Shown one piece after another: positions 1 through 6,367 of a stretch of 10,200 nucleotides of DNA. The DNA lies in assembly GCA_045537555.1 (NCBI GenBank), contig JAZSPR010000052.1:1-10200 (forward strand), given 5' to 3'. This stretch comes from UBA1081 sp045537555. GTDB taxonomy: Bacteria > Bacillota > Clostridia > Oscillospirales > Acutalibacteraceae. Numbering within the stretch: position 1 is the stretch's first letter; every line of letters begins with the position of its first letter. The notes beneath the pieces are model-generated. The model ran no database searches and was not told the DNA's origin. It was given only the letters and a program-made list of their open reading frames with translations. The translations under genes were made by a program, and so were the position numbers.

Positions 1-117
1 CAACTCTGCCTTCTTGGTAGATAAAAATCAAACAAAATTAATCGTAGTTGGGGGATACTCTGATTCTGCTTGTTTTTATCAATTATTTTTTGCTTTTATG
101 CAGTTTTTAGAGGTGCC
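1..117. other. Left-edge AT-rich stretch without a supported gene
   Basis: No gene can be supported here. One rightward frame is open from base 2 to a TGA at 164-166 (about 54 codons, no start visible inside the window before an internal ATG), reading through hydrophobic, low-complexity residues and then into the repeat that begins at 118. No ribosome binding site or recognisable domain is seen. It could be the last codons of a gene that begins outside the window, or the edge of another intergenic repeat. The runs of T between 70 and 110 are not preceded by a clear stem. Confidence 0.4.
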
Positions 118-252
118 CAATTCTCAATTCTCAATGCTCAATTGTGGAAAGGGCTTCGCCCTTTGACCCATTTATATAATTCAAGCCCGAAGGGCTTCCG
201 AAATTGCGAATTGAGCATTTCAAATTGCGAATTTGAAAGACCCCGACAAATT
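118..252. repeat. Composite intergenic inverted repeat, copy 1
   Basis: The segment aligns along its length, in the same orientation, with the element at 4791-4968. In order it holds AT-rich CAATTCTC units, a small hairpin (AAAGGGC at 148-154 with GCCCTTT at 158-164), an AT-rich centre, a second hairpin (AAGCCC at 183-188 with GGGCTT at 192-197), two copies of AATTGCGAATT (202-212, 223-233) and an outer end CCCCGACAAATT (241-252). The left and right halves are roughly reverse complements, so the whole can fold as one long hairpin. It ends 5 nt from the stop codon of the DUF4317 gene. The left outer end (AATTTGTCG) found in copy 2 is not seen here, so this copy may be shortened. It resembles a MITE or a REP/BIME-like element; no transposase is present. 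Confidence 0.7.
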
Positions 253-257
253 ATTGT

Positions 258-1382
258 TTATATATCAATTTTTACCCCGTTAACCTCAACCGCATCGTTC
301 ACACAAATCATTATGTATTTAACTCCGCCTATAATCTGTGTTGAAACAAGGTCTGTTCTTTCGGGATTGACTTTGATTGAAACATCAGCCATACTGACTT
401 CAAATTTCTTTGTGTCAACGATTGCTTTCGGCTCAAGTTCTGCGTTTCTTCCGAACTGCTCTTCAAACTTCTCGCCGAATTTTTCAACCTTTTCTTCCTC
501 AACACCGCAGTATTCAAGAACTGTCTTGAGCTTCAATTTTGAGAGAGTCAGGGGTTCTTCCTGCCTTGTTTCCTTATGCTCCTGAATCATTTCGCTTATC
601 TGGTCATGAACACTTCTTACAACCTGAAAATCGCATTCTCCCTCGAGGGATTCACGCAAGCAGGAATCAAAATTATCTTTCTTTTCGGGTGCAGACATAG
701 GCAGATCCACATTAAAAATTGTCTTTATAAAAGACGGATGAACATTTGCAATATCCTTTGTGTAATAAAGTGCGTTGTAAATATTTGTTGCTCTGTCGTC
801 AAAGCAGGGGAACATAAAACCGATTTCAGGTTTGCCTATCATTGTGTGTTCGCCGATAGCCTTGATTGCACTGTCGCTGGGTCTGTAGCAAAGGCCTGCC
901 TTGAGAGGCTTCACAGGACAGACACAGCAGACAAAATATGAGAATACTTCCGAGGAATCCTCTGCGATTTCGCCGTCTTTAGCCTTTGTGTAAACATCAT
1001 AGTTGTCACTTGCAATAAGAATGATGTAACTGCCCTCAAGATGCGTGCTTTTCGCAATTTTCTCAAAAAGAGTGATAACGGGCTGTTCCTCATTGAGCTT
1101 GGTGTTTTTAAGCTCCATAAGAAGCTTGTGTTCTTCGCTTTCCATAACCTGCTGAGGAGTGTATTCAAGGTTTATAATGTTTGTACCCATACCACCCGAA
1201 AGAGTCTTTTTCATGATAGCGAGAAGTTGTTCGGATTCATCCTCTGTACAGCTTGACATGGGCTGTTCAAAAAGCTTCACAATTTCGCCCTTTTCATTCA
1301 CAAGGCAACCCTTGATGCTGAAAATGGTGTTCTTATTCGGTCTGAATCTTCTTTTTATTTCTCTGAGTTGCTTATCAGTCAT
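258..1382 (-). CDS. DUF4317 family protein
   Basis: A 374-residue soluble protein that I recognise as DUF4317, a family of about this length common in Clostridia and without a known biochemical role. The recognisable N-terminal segment runs over residues 1-70: an 'LREIKRRFRPNKNTI' opening, then 'GCLVNEKGEIV' and 'KKTLSGGMGTNIINLEY'. The middle is rich in cysteines (about 150-165 and 195-200), and the C-terminal third is charged with a likely helical segment near 275-310. No signal peptide or membrane segment is visible. The start is supported by AAGGAG about 7 nt upstream. The start codon lies inside the end of the phosphatase gene (8-nt overlap), so the two are translationally coupled and share the promoter near 1891-1919. 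The gene stops next to the copy 1 repeat; no canonical U-tract terminator is seen, so the repeat hairpins may end the transcript. Function unknown. Confidence 0.85.
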   Translation of the reverse strand: MTDKQLREIKRRFRPNKNTIFSIKGCLVNEKGEIVKLFEQPMSSCTEDESEQLLAIMKKTLSGGMGTNIINLEYTPQQVMESEEHKLLMELKNTKLNEEQPVITLFEKIAKSTHLEGSYIILIASDNYDVYTKAKDGEIAEDSSEVFSYFVCCVCPVKPLKAGLCYRPSDSAIKAIGEHTMIGKPEIGFMFPCFDDRATNIYNALYYTKDIANVHPSFIKTIFNVDLPMSAPEKKDNFDSCLRESLEGECDFQVVRSVHDQISEMIQEHKETRQEEPLTLSKLKLKTVLEYCGVEEEKVEKFGEKFEEQFGRNAELEPKAIVDTKKFEVSMADVSIKVNPERTDLVSTQIIGGVKYIMICVNDAVEVNGVKIDI

Positions 1383-1848
1383 TGTTTTTCTCCTTTAAAA
1401 ATTGTAAAAGTCCCGTACAGCCGTCATATATATCGTTATATGTCACTTCAAAACGACCTGTATACCACGGGTCGGCGACATCGCCTTTGCGGGATGTAAA
1501 ATCCATCATTTTACATACTTTGCCGTCGGGGTCTGAACCTAAAATCCTCATTGCATTACGGACATTGTTTGAATCCATACAGATAAACATATCATATAAT
1601 GCATAATCGCTTTTTTTCAGCTGAACGGCTCGTTTGCCCTCACATGTGATACCGTGTTTTTTAAGCTCTGCCTTTGCAGGGGGATAAACGAGATTGCCGA
1701 CACCGTTCCATATCTCCTCGGTGCTTGTTGCAGAGGATGAAACAAAGATTTCTTTTAATCCCTGTTTGTTTATCATATCTTTCAATATAAATTCCGCCAT
1801 AGGTGAACGACAGATGTTACCGTGGCAGACGAACATTATTTTTGTCAT
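1375..1848 (-). CDS. Low-molecular-weight protein tyrosine phosphatase
   Basis: A 157-residue cytoplasmic phosphatase expected to remove phosphate from phosphotyrosine or phosphoarginine via a cysteinyl-phosphate intermediate. The P-loop is at the N-terminus as CHGNICRS, with nucleophile Cys8 and Arg14, the C-X5-R-S signature of the family. The general acid is Asp126 in a DPWYTG motif near the C-terminus. Length matches the family (about 150 residues). An in-frame ATG five codons upstream (1863) is rejected because it overlaps the GGAG that sits 9 nt before the ATG at 1848; starting at 1848 also puts the P-loop at its usual distance from the N-terminus. It is the first gene of an operon with the overlapping DUF4317 gene. 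Such enzymes act in capsule regulation, stress response or arginine-phosphate turnover; nothing here decides among these. Confidence 0.92.
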   Translation of the reverse strand: MTKIMFVCHGNICRSPMAEFILKDMINKQGLKEIFVSSSATSTEEIWNGVGNLVYPPAKAELKKHGITCEGKRAVQLKKSDYALYDMFICMDSNNVRNAMRILGSDPDGKVCKMMDFTSRKGDVADPWYTGRFEVTYNDIYDGCTGLLQFLKEKNND

Positions 1849-1890
1849 AAAAGCGCACTCCATAGTATGTTGTCAGACCGTATGGGTGTT

Positions 1891-1919
1891 ATTATATCAC
1901 AAACAGAAAACAACCGCAA
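1891..1919 (-). promoter_or_regulatory. Promoter of the phosphatase-DUF4317 operon
   Basis: On the minus strand, TTGCGG (1914-1919), a 17-nt spacer and a perfect TATAAT (1891-1896). Transcription would start near 1884, giving a leader of about 36 nt before the phosphatase ATG. The -35 box lies inside the 3' arm of the terminator of the upstream regulator gene. Confidence 0.75.
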
Positions 1920-1938
1920 CCTTAAAATAAAGTTGCGG
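1914..1938 (-). terminator. Rho-independent terminator of the XRE regulator gene
   Basis: The minus-strand transcript forms a 10-bp stem (CCGCAACUUU with AAGGUUGCGG, one G-U pair) with a 5-nt loop, followed by UUGUUUU. It lies 10 nt past the regulator's stop codon. The 3' arm also holds the -35 hexamer of the next operon. Confidence 0.8.
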
Positions 1939-1947
1939 AGCAGAGTA

Positions 1948-2358
1948 TTATTCTTTATTCAGTTTACAGATGCCGTTGATTTTATACAGGTTGCCGTAAT
2001 CAAAATGAAGATTTATAGTATTTAATCCGTCTGACAATTCAGTTTCAGACTGACTAAAAAGCTTTTTACCCTGAAAAACCGCAAATCTTATTTTACCGTC
2101 ATCTTCCCATGGTACATTTTCAACGAGAGAAAACACAGGCTCAGTATTTATTTTCCTGCCGAATAATTCATCAACGGAAATATGAAATACTTCTGCAATA
2201 ACGGGCAACAGCATAATATCAGGGGAAGAGAGTTGCTGTTCCCATTTTGAAACCGCCTGGGGAGAAACATTGAGTTTGTATGATAGTTCTTCCTGTGTCA
2301 TGGCATTCAGTTTTCTGTAATATGCAATCCTGTTGCCGAGTGATAAGTTGTTATTCAT
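1948..2358 (-). CDS. XRE/Cro-type helix-turn-helix regulator
   Basis: A 136-residue DNA-binding regulator. Residues 6-66 form an HTH_XRE domain: 'LGNRIAYYRKLNAMTQEELS', then 'VSPQAVSKWEQ' as recognition helix, then the usual 'PDIMLLPVIAEVFHISVDELFG' features. The C-terminal 70 residues include 'PWEDDGKIRFAVFQGKKL', a linker I associate with clostridial XRE proteins that continue into a glycine-rich beta-repeat tail. Here the protein stops soon after that linker, so it may be a short form; this comparison is from memory. The ribosome binding site is AAAGGA, about 12 nt before the ATG, slightly long. Targets are unknown; autoregulation is plausible because short palindromes sit in its promoter. 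It is flanked by its own promoter and terminator and so is monocistronic. Confidence 0.85.
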   Translation of the reverse strand: MNNNLSLGNRIAYYRKLNAMTQEELSYKLNVSPQAVSKWEQQLSSPDIMLLPVIAEVFHISVDELFGRKINTEPVFSLVENVPWEDDGKIRFAVFQGKKLFSQSETELSDGLNTINLHFDYGNLYKINGICKLNKE

Positions 2359-2387
2359 AATGTATTGTCATCCTTTCTCTTTTGTTG

Positions 2388-2416
2388 ATTATATAATACC
2401 GAAGTTTCAACGAAAT
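2388..2416 (-). promoter_or_regulatory. Probable promoter and operator region of the XRE regulator
   Basis: A perfect minus-strand TATAAT (2388-2393) sits 29 nt upstream of the start codon, within the palindrome ATTATATAAT (2388-2397). No good -35 box is seen at 16-18 nt; the position is instead covered by TTTC-AAC-GAAA (2405-2415), a 4-bp inverted repeat that could be a binding site. A weak -35 box with overlapping palindromes would fit a regulated promoter, but this is inference. Confidence 0.45.
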
Positions 2417-2491
2417 TAAAAGATAAAGGATTGATTATTTCTGTTACTGTTGGTTTAGTTTATGATATACTGTTGCTTTTTTACGGATAAA

Positions 2492-2519
2492 AAAATCCAA
2501 GCCTTGCGACTTGGATTTT
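2492..2519 (-). terminator. Terminator of tRNA-Ser
   Basis: A perfect 10-bp stem (AAAATCCAAG 2492-2501 with CTTGGATTTT 2510-2519), an 8-nt loop, and on the minus strand a run of U residues (the last stem Us plus about three more) after the stem. It lies two nt from the CCA end of the tRNA gene. Confidence 0.85.
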
Positions 2520-2520
2520 C

Positions 2521-2609
2521 TGGCGGAGACGGAGAGATTCGAACTCTCGAGCCTTTTCAGGCTAACGCATTTCGAGTGCGCCCCGTTATGACCACTTCGA
2601 TACGTCTCC
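2521..2609 (-). tRNA. tRNA-Ser(CGA), CCA end encoded
   Basis: An 89-nt class II tRNA on the minus strand. The acceptor stem is GGAGACG with CGTCTCC, followed by a discriminator G and an encoded CCA. The anticodon stem (GCGCA with TGCGT) closes loop CTCGAAA, giving anticodon CGA (2572-2574), which reads the serine codon UCG. The long variable arm (AGCC...GGCT) is typical of serine tRNAs, and the T arm is GAGAG-TTCGAAT-CTCTC. The D stem is only three base pairs, usual for tRNA-Ser. It is a single tRNA gene, with its own promoter and terminator. Confidence 0.96.
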
Positions 2610-2624
2610 TCATATTGCTAAAAT

Positions 2625-2653
2625 ATTTTATCAAAGTATTATTCTTTTGTCAA
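2625..2653 (-). promoter_or_regulatory. Promoter of tRNA-Ser
   Basis: On the minus strand, consensus TTGACA (2648-2653), a 17-nt spacer and TAAAAT (2625-2630). Transcription would start about 8 nt before the mature tRNA 5' end. It points away from the helicase promoter next to it. Confidence 0.85.
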
Positions 2654-2674
2654 TAGTATTTTATCTTTCACATA

Positions 2675-2702
2675 TTGAAAAAATTATTTAATGTGTTAAA
2701 AT
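2675..2702 (+). promoter_or_regulatory. Promoter of the UvrD-like helicase gene
   Basis: TTGAAA (2675-2680), a 16-nt spacer and TAAAAT (2697-2702); a TATAAT overlaps the latter at 2702-2707 but would give too long a spacer. The ATG at 2732 follows after a short leader. Confidence 0.6.
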
Positions 2703-2731
2703 ATAATCATCATTTTTTTCATGAGGTCATT

Positions 2732-4792
2732 ATGGATTACTCTCAGTTCAGGGACAAATTCAATATCACTCTCAACGAACAGCAGTCCGATGCCGTAAAG
2801 GCTGTCAACGGTGCTGTTCTGCTTCTTGCTGTGCCAGGAAGCGGAAAGACGACTGTTCTTGTAAGCCGTCTGGGATATATGATTTACTGTCTCGGCATTG
2901 CTCCCGAAAAAATCCTGACGATGACCTACACCGTTGCCGCAACTGCCGATATGAAGAAGCGTTTTGTTTCGTTTTTCGGTGATGAATACGCATCCCGTCT
3001 TGAATTCAGGACAATAAACGGCGTATGTGCAAGGATTATTTCGTATTATGAATATATAACGGGCAGAAAAGCCTTTGACCTTATGACCGACGAAGGTGAA
3101 ATTGCCTCTCTTTTAAGGGGAATTTATCACAAAGTCACGGGCAATTTTGCCGTTGAAGGCGATGTAAAAAGCATCCGTGCACTTATAACCTATGCGAAAA
3201 ATATGATGCTCAGCGATTCTGAAATCAAGGATCTTGACAAGGATTTTTCCCGTTTTTCTGATATATATAACGAATACTGTTCCGTCCTTCTTGAAAAGAA
3301 ACTTATGGATTACGATGACCAGATGGTCTATGCCTACAGAATACTGAAAAAATACACGGATGTACTTTCTTATTTCCGTGGTGTCTATGAATACATATGT
3401 GTTGACGAAGCTCAGGATACATCAAAAATTCAGCATATGATTATCCGTCTGCTTGTGGGTGAAAAGCACAACATTTTTATGGTCGGTGACGAAGACCAGA
3501 GCATTTACGGTTTCCGTGCCGCATATCCTGAGGCACTTATGGAGTTTTCCCGTGTTTACCCCGATGCAAAGGTACTTATGCTTGAAACGAATTACCGTTC
3601 AACGGTCAATATTGTTGAAAAGGCAGGCTCATTCATTAAACGGAATAAACACCGTCACGAGAAGAATATGACAGCATCCCACGGAGAGGGAAAACCCGTC
3701 TGCATTGTCGAAGCCGACAACAGACAGTCACAGTATGATAAAATCATTTCACTTATAAAGGCAAACGACGGTGAAATTGCGATTCTTTACCGTGACAATG
3801 ACAGCGCAATCCCTCTTATTGACCTGTTTGACAGGCAGAAGATAAAATACAGAAGCCGTGGTGTTGACAGCACATTTTTCACAAATCCCGTTGTAAGGGA
3901 TATTCTTGATATTATCCGTTTTGCCGAAGACCCGACAGATGCGGATGCTTTCCTTTCCGTTTACTATAAATTCGGTCAGGGAATCAGCAAGGAAATTGCA
4001 ACCGAAGCAGCTGAAATTGCCCGTCAGGAGAAGATTTCACCTCTTAAGGCTATGCAGAATTATATCAATTTACCTAAATGGCTTGAATTCAATGTCCGTG
4101 AACTGATTTATAATTTCGATATGCTCTCCCGAGAAAAGGCTTTCAGCGCTCTCAGACGGATTGTTTATTATATGGGCTACAGAGGTTATCTCGATTCCAG
4201 AAATGCCGATACAAGCCGTCTTGACATTCTTTTTGCACTTGCAAAACAGATTGATAAGCTGACTGATTTACCCGCAAGACTTTCGGAGCTTGAAAAAATC
4301 ATAAAAGACGGAGCATCAAGAAATGCAGATGTCATTCTTTCAACAATCCATTCAAGTAAAGGTCTTGAGTATGAAAAAGTGTTGCTTATTGATGTCATTG
4401 ACTCTCTTTTTCCGAAAACGGAAATGAGTGATTATTCGCCCGAAGACGAAATGACAATGGAAGAGGAAAGAAGACTTTTCTATGTAGGCATCACAAGAGC
4501 AAAAAAAGAACTTCTTCTTATGAAATACGCCGAGACGGGGCAAGGAAGCGGATTTGTGTCACATTTCATAAGCAAAACAAAGACAAGCACATATACCCCG
4601 AAAAAGCAGACTGCAGACATTTCGGATTTCACAAACGGAAAAAGTGTCTTTCACAAAAAGTTCGGTACGGGTAAAATCAAAGAAGTCAGAAACAGTATTG
4701 CAATAATTATTTTCGATAAAGGCGAAACAAAATTTATCGATCTTAATATTGCAGTAAAGAATGGTTTATTAAAAGTGAAAGACAAACAGTAA
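2732..4792 (+). CDS. UvrD/PcrA-like superfamily 1 DNA helicase
   Basis: A 686-residue ATP-dependent 3'-5' DNA helicase. Motifs appear in the family order: Q motif (FNITLNEQQ, near 10-18), Walker A (VPGSGKTT, 34-41), motif Ia (TMTYTVAATADM, near 65-75), DEAQD (225-229), GDEDQSIYGFR (252-262), motif IV (ETNYRST), motif V (TIHSSKGLEYE, 538-548) and motif VI (FYVGITRAKKE, 583-593). The C-terminus (about 632-680, 'FHKKFGTGKIKEV...IIIFDKGETKFIDL') looks like the Tudor-like domain by which PcrA/UvrD binds RNA polymerase. It is somewhat shorter than typical PcrA (about 720-740), so it may be a paralogue rather than the main PcrA; roles in repair or in clearing transcription and replication blocks are likely. 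The ATG at 2732 is chosen because GAGG lies 5 nt upstream and the Q motif follows at the right distance; the upstream TTG at 2675 falls in the promoter -35 box. Confidence 0.93.
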   Translation: MDYSQFRDKFNITLNEQQSDAVKAVNGAVLLLAVPGSGKTTVLVSRLGYMIYCLGIAPEKILTMTYTVAATADMKKRFVSFFGDEYASRLEFRTINGVCARIISYYEYITGRKAFDLMTDEGEIASLLRGIYHKVTGNFAVEGDVKSIRALITYAKNMMLSDSEIKDLDKDFSRFSDIYNEYCSVLLEKKLMDYDDQMVYAYRILKKYTDVLSYFRGVYEYICVDEAQDTSKIQHMIIRLLVGEKHNIFMVGDEDQSIYGFRAAYPEALMEFSRVYPDAKVLMLETNYRSTVNIVEKAGSFIKRNKHRHEKNMTASHGEGKPVCIVEADNRQSQYDKIISLIKANDGEIAILYRDNDSAIPLIDLFDRQKIKYRSRGVDSTFFTNPVVRDILDIIRFAEDPTDADAFLSVYYKFGQGISKEIATEAAEIARQEKISPLKAMQNYINLPKWLEFNVRELIYNFDMLSREKAFSALRRIVYYMGYRGYLDSRNADTSRLDILFALAKQIDKLTDLPARLSELEKIIKDGASRNADVILSTIHSSKGLEYEKVLLIDVIDSLFPKTEMSDYSPEDEMTMEEERRLFYVGITRAKKELLLMKYAETGQGSGFVSHFISKTKTSTYTPKKQTADISDFTNGKSVFHKKFGTGKIKEVRNSIAIIIFDKGETKFIDLNIAVKNGLLKVKDKQ

Positions 4793-4817
4793 TTTGTCGA
4801 GGTCCCCTCGACAAATT
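4791..4817 (+). terminator. Stem-loop right after the helicase stop codon
   Basis: A perfect 12-bp stem with a 3-nt loop begins within the TAA of the helicase gene. It lacks a following run of T, so intrinsic termination is uncertain; it may stabilise the 3' end or simply be the terminal part of the repeat element. Confidence 0.4.
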
Positions 4818-4968
4818 AAATTGGCAATTAGCAATTATCAATGCGCAATTTCGGAAAAGGCTCCGCCTTTTGAACCATTATAATGGGGTTAAGGGGCAAA
4901 GCCCCTTCCACAATTGCGAATTGCGAATTTCCAATTGCGAATTTTTGTCGGGCACAGCCCGACAAATT
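4791..4968. repeat. Composite intergenic inverted repeat, copy 2
   Basis: A 178-bp element bounded by inverted ends AATTTGTCGAGG (4791-4802) and GCCCGACAAATT (4957-4968). Internal parts, in order: a perfect 12-bp hairpin (4791-4802 with 4806-4817), AATT-rich units, AAAAGGC/GCCTTTT (4855-4861, 4865-4871), a central palindrome CCATTATAATGG (4875-4886), AAGGGGC/GCCCCTT (4891-4897, 4901-4907), three AATTGCGAATT units (4912-4922, 4919-4929, 4933-4943), and a hairpin TTTGTCGGGC/GCCCGACAAA (4944-4953, 4957-4966). The left and right halves are broadly complementary. It starts inside the helicase stop codon, so its first hairpin may also act as the helicase transcript end. It matches copy 1 at 118-252. 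No coding capacity. Confidence 0.8.
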
Positions 4969-4978
4969 CTGATTTGTC
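4961..4978. repeat. 18-nt palindromic repeat, site 1
   Basis: GACAAATTCTGATTTGTC, an imperfect palindrome whose first eight bases are the right end of the composite repeat. Its exact reverse complement is at 9187-9204. Both are directly beside a terminator in a gap between convergent genes; the shared stretch on the reverse strand extends to TTTT before the palindrome. Confidence 0.75.
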
Positions 4979-4981
4979 AAA

Positions 4982-5008
4982 AAAGAACGCCTTCCTCGGG
5001 CGTTCTTT
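4982..5008 (-). terminator. Terminator of the PHP-domain gene
   Basis: A perfect 10-bp stem (AAAGAACGCC with GGCGTTCTTT) with a 7-nt loop, two nt past the stop codon. On the minus strand the stem's terminal UUU continues as UUU, giving a run of six U residues before GAC. Confidence 0.85.
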
Positions 5009-5009
5009 C

Positions 5010-5672
5010 TTATTCAATAAGTTCATAATCACCGCTTCTGAGAATTCTCAGAAGGTCATCGTTAGTTTTTATCGGTTCTTTAGTAATAATGCCGCCTGTT
5101 GCAAGGTTTTTCGGTCTGTGAAAATCACTTCCGCTGATTTTTACAGCCATTTTCTTTTTATTGAACCAGTCAAGTGCCATTTTATTGCGTTCTTTGCTTG
5201 TTTTTCCGTTATGGACTTCCGCACCGTCAAGATATTTATGCTTAATTCTTATCATCCATTCCCTGAACGGATGCGCCTGAACAACAATCATATTATTTTC
5301 TTTTGCAAGCTTATAGAATTTTCTCGGATAGAGCTTCATAAGGTTACCATTGTTTCTCAGGAATTCTTCCGTAACACCGTAAACGAGAAAATCGTTTGCT
5401 GTTGCGTAATATCTTATCTCCATTCCCAGAAGCACGGTAAAATCATCATCAGCCTCTTTGAGTGCCTCTTTATAACCTTTTAAATAAAAATCCATATCGG
5501 TCTGGGGTCTGTAAACACGTGACGGTTTGAATGTCATAGGTGAATAATGGTCCGTTATAACAATTCCGCTGTAGCCCTTTTCTTTATACATTTTAACAAT
5601 TTCACGGGCAGGAACCTGACCGCAGAGGCTTGTTTCTTTTGTATGGCAATGGAGTTCGTATTTATACTGCAT
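5010..5672 (-). CDS. PHP-domain metal-dependent phosphoesterase
   Basis: A 220-residue cytoplasmic hydrolase of the PHP fold, expected to bind two or three metal ions and cleave a phosphoester. The ligand motifs are all present: HCH at residues 8-10, TDH (40-42), GMEI with Glu85, QAHP with His134, EVHN with Glu152 and His154, and SDFH with Asp183 and His185. The whole protein is the PHP domain with no attached polymerase or other domain, as in the YciV-like and stand-alone members. The substrate cannot be told; relatives act on 3',5'-bisphosphonucleotides, short oligonucleotides or histidinol phosphate. The start is supported by GGGAGG 10 nt upstream. It is monocistronic, divergent from the sigma operon and convergent with the helicase gene. 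Confidence 0.9.
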   Translation of the reverse strand: MQYKYELHCHTKETSLCGQVPAREIVKMYKEKGYSGIVITDHYSPMTFKPSRVYRPQTDMDFYLKGYKEALKEADDDFTVLLGMEIRYYATANDFLVYGVTEEFLRNNGNLMKLYPRKFYKLAKENNMIVVQAHPFREWMIRIKHKYLDGAEVHNGKTSKERNKMALDWFNKKKMAVKISGSDFHRPKNLATGGIITKEPIKTNDDLLRILRSGDYELIE

Positions 5673-5692
5673 TTTTTCACTTCCTCCCGGTT

Positions 5693-5721
5693 ATATTAAC
5701 AGATTTTCGATATACGGTCAA
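5693..5721 (-). promoter_or_regulatory. Promoter of the PHP-domain gene
   Basis: On the minus strand, TTGACC (5716-5721), a 17-nt spacer and TAATAT (5693-5698). The -10 box is only about 4 nt from the Shine-Dalgarno sequence, so the leader would be very short. It is back to back with the sigma-factor promoter. Confidence 0.65.
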
Positions 5722-5725
5722 CATC

Positions 5726-5754
5726 TTGAAAAGAAAAAATAAAAATGTTAAAAT
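5726..5754 (+). promoter_or_regulatory. Promoter of the sigma/anti-sigma/dockerin operon
   Basis: TTGAAA (5726-5731), a 17-nt spacer and TAAAAT (5749-5754), predicting a start near 5761 and a leader of about 50 nt. A second, weaker candidate of ECF type lies inside that leader (GTAACC 5760-5765 and TGTATA 5783-5788, 17-nt spacer) and could give autoregulation. Confidence 0.6.
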
Positions 5755-5809
5755 TATTTGTAACCATTTCTCGTTTCTTATGTGTATATATAACGGAGGC
5801 AGAAAAATT

Positions 5810-6367
5810 ATGCTTTTATTTTATCTCGGTGTCATTGAAAGTGATGACGGAAAACGTACATTTGAATATTACTATGTAACATACCGCCGTCATATGTTTG
5901 TTGCGGCGCAATCCGTTCTGCATAATGAATCTGATGCGGAAGATGCCGTACACAACGCCTTTCTGGGCATTGCAAAGCATATTGATATTCTGCTTTCGGC
6001 AGACGAATCAAAGGGCAGATGTTATTGCATAAAGGCTGCTAAAAATGCGGCTCTTAACATTGCGAGAAAAAACAGCCGTACCGATTCTGCAGTAAGCATT
6101 GAAGACATGTATGACGTTGCAGACGAGAAATCATTTGAAGAGCTTATCGAAAAGAGCGAATATGAAGAGGTTCTTGATGTTATCAGGAATATGGATGAGA
6201 CATACCGTGACACACTTTATCTCAGATATGTAATGGATATGCCCGTAAAAAAGATTGCTCAGGTGCTTGACAGAAAAGAATCAACCGTCAAGCAACAGTT
6301 GGTACGCGGTAAAAAGATGCTTATTAATTCTCTTTCACGGGAGGTGATGACTGCAGATGGCAAGTGA
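5810..6367 (+). CDS. ECF-type RNA polymerase sigma factor
   Basis: A 185-residue alternative sigma factor. Sigma region 2 covers about residues 18-62 (FEYYYVTYRRHMFVAAQSVL, then DAEDAVHNAFLGIAKH), a DNA-melting and core-binding helix set; region 4 covers about 121-171, with the -35 helix-turn-helix in 'MPVKKIAQVLDRKESTVKQQ'. No region 3 is present, as expected for ECF factors. The frame is open far upstream into the opposing PHP gene, but the ATG at 5810 is chosen because GGAGG lies 10 nt before it and region 2 begins soon after. It overlaps the next gene by 11 nt, so the sigma factor and its likely anti-sigma factor are made together. The regulon probably includes its own operon with three dockerin proteins; that is inferred from position. 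Confidence 0.92.
   Translation: MLLFYLGVIESDDGKRTFEYYYVTYRRHMFVAAQSVLHNESDAEDAVHNAFLGIAKHIDILLSADESKGRCYCIKAAKNAALNIARKNSRTDSAVSIEDMYDVADEKSFEELIEKSEYEEVLDVIRNMDETYRDTLYLRYVMDMPVKKIAQVLDRKESTVKQQLVRGKKMLINSLSREVMTADGK

Noticed and set aside
70..585. Open rightward frame of 171 codons across the repeat and the end of the DUF4317 gene
   Set aside because: It runs through the palindromic repeat and antisense to a recognised gene, with Ser/Phe-rich composition, no ribosome binding site and no domain.
2444..2471. Rightward promoter TTACTG with TATACT upstream of the tRNA terminator, perhaps for a small RNA
   Set aside because: The -35 box is weak, the transcript would run antisense into the tRNA gene, and the hairpin there lacks a good U tract in that direction.
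2675..2731. TTG start for the helicase at 2675
   Set aside because: The TTG is the -35 box of the likely promoter, has no ribosome binding site, and the added residues do not look like part of the helicase fold.
4912..4943. Repeated AATTGCGAATT units as a CRISPR or iteron array
   Set aside because: The units overlap or are separated by only a few bases, there are only two or three per copy, and they are part of a larger inverted repeat with no cas or rep gene nearby.
4914..5483. Open rightward frame of 189 codons opposite the PHP-domain gene
   Set aside because: It is antisense to a gene with all metal-ligand motifs intact, begins inside the composite repeat and has no ribosome binding site.
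5630..5809. N-terminal extension of the sigma factor by 60 codons
   Set aside because: It would overlap the opposing PHP gene and its promoter; a strong GGAGG and the position of sigma region 2 favour the ATG at 5810.
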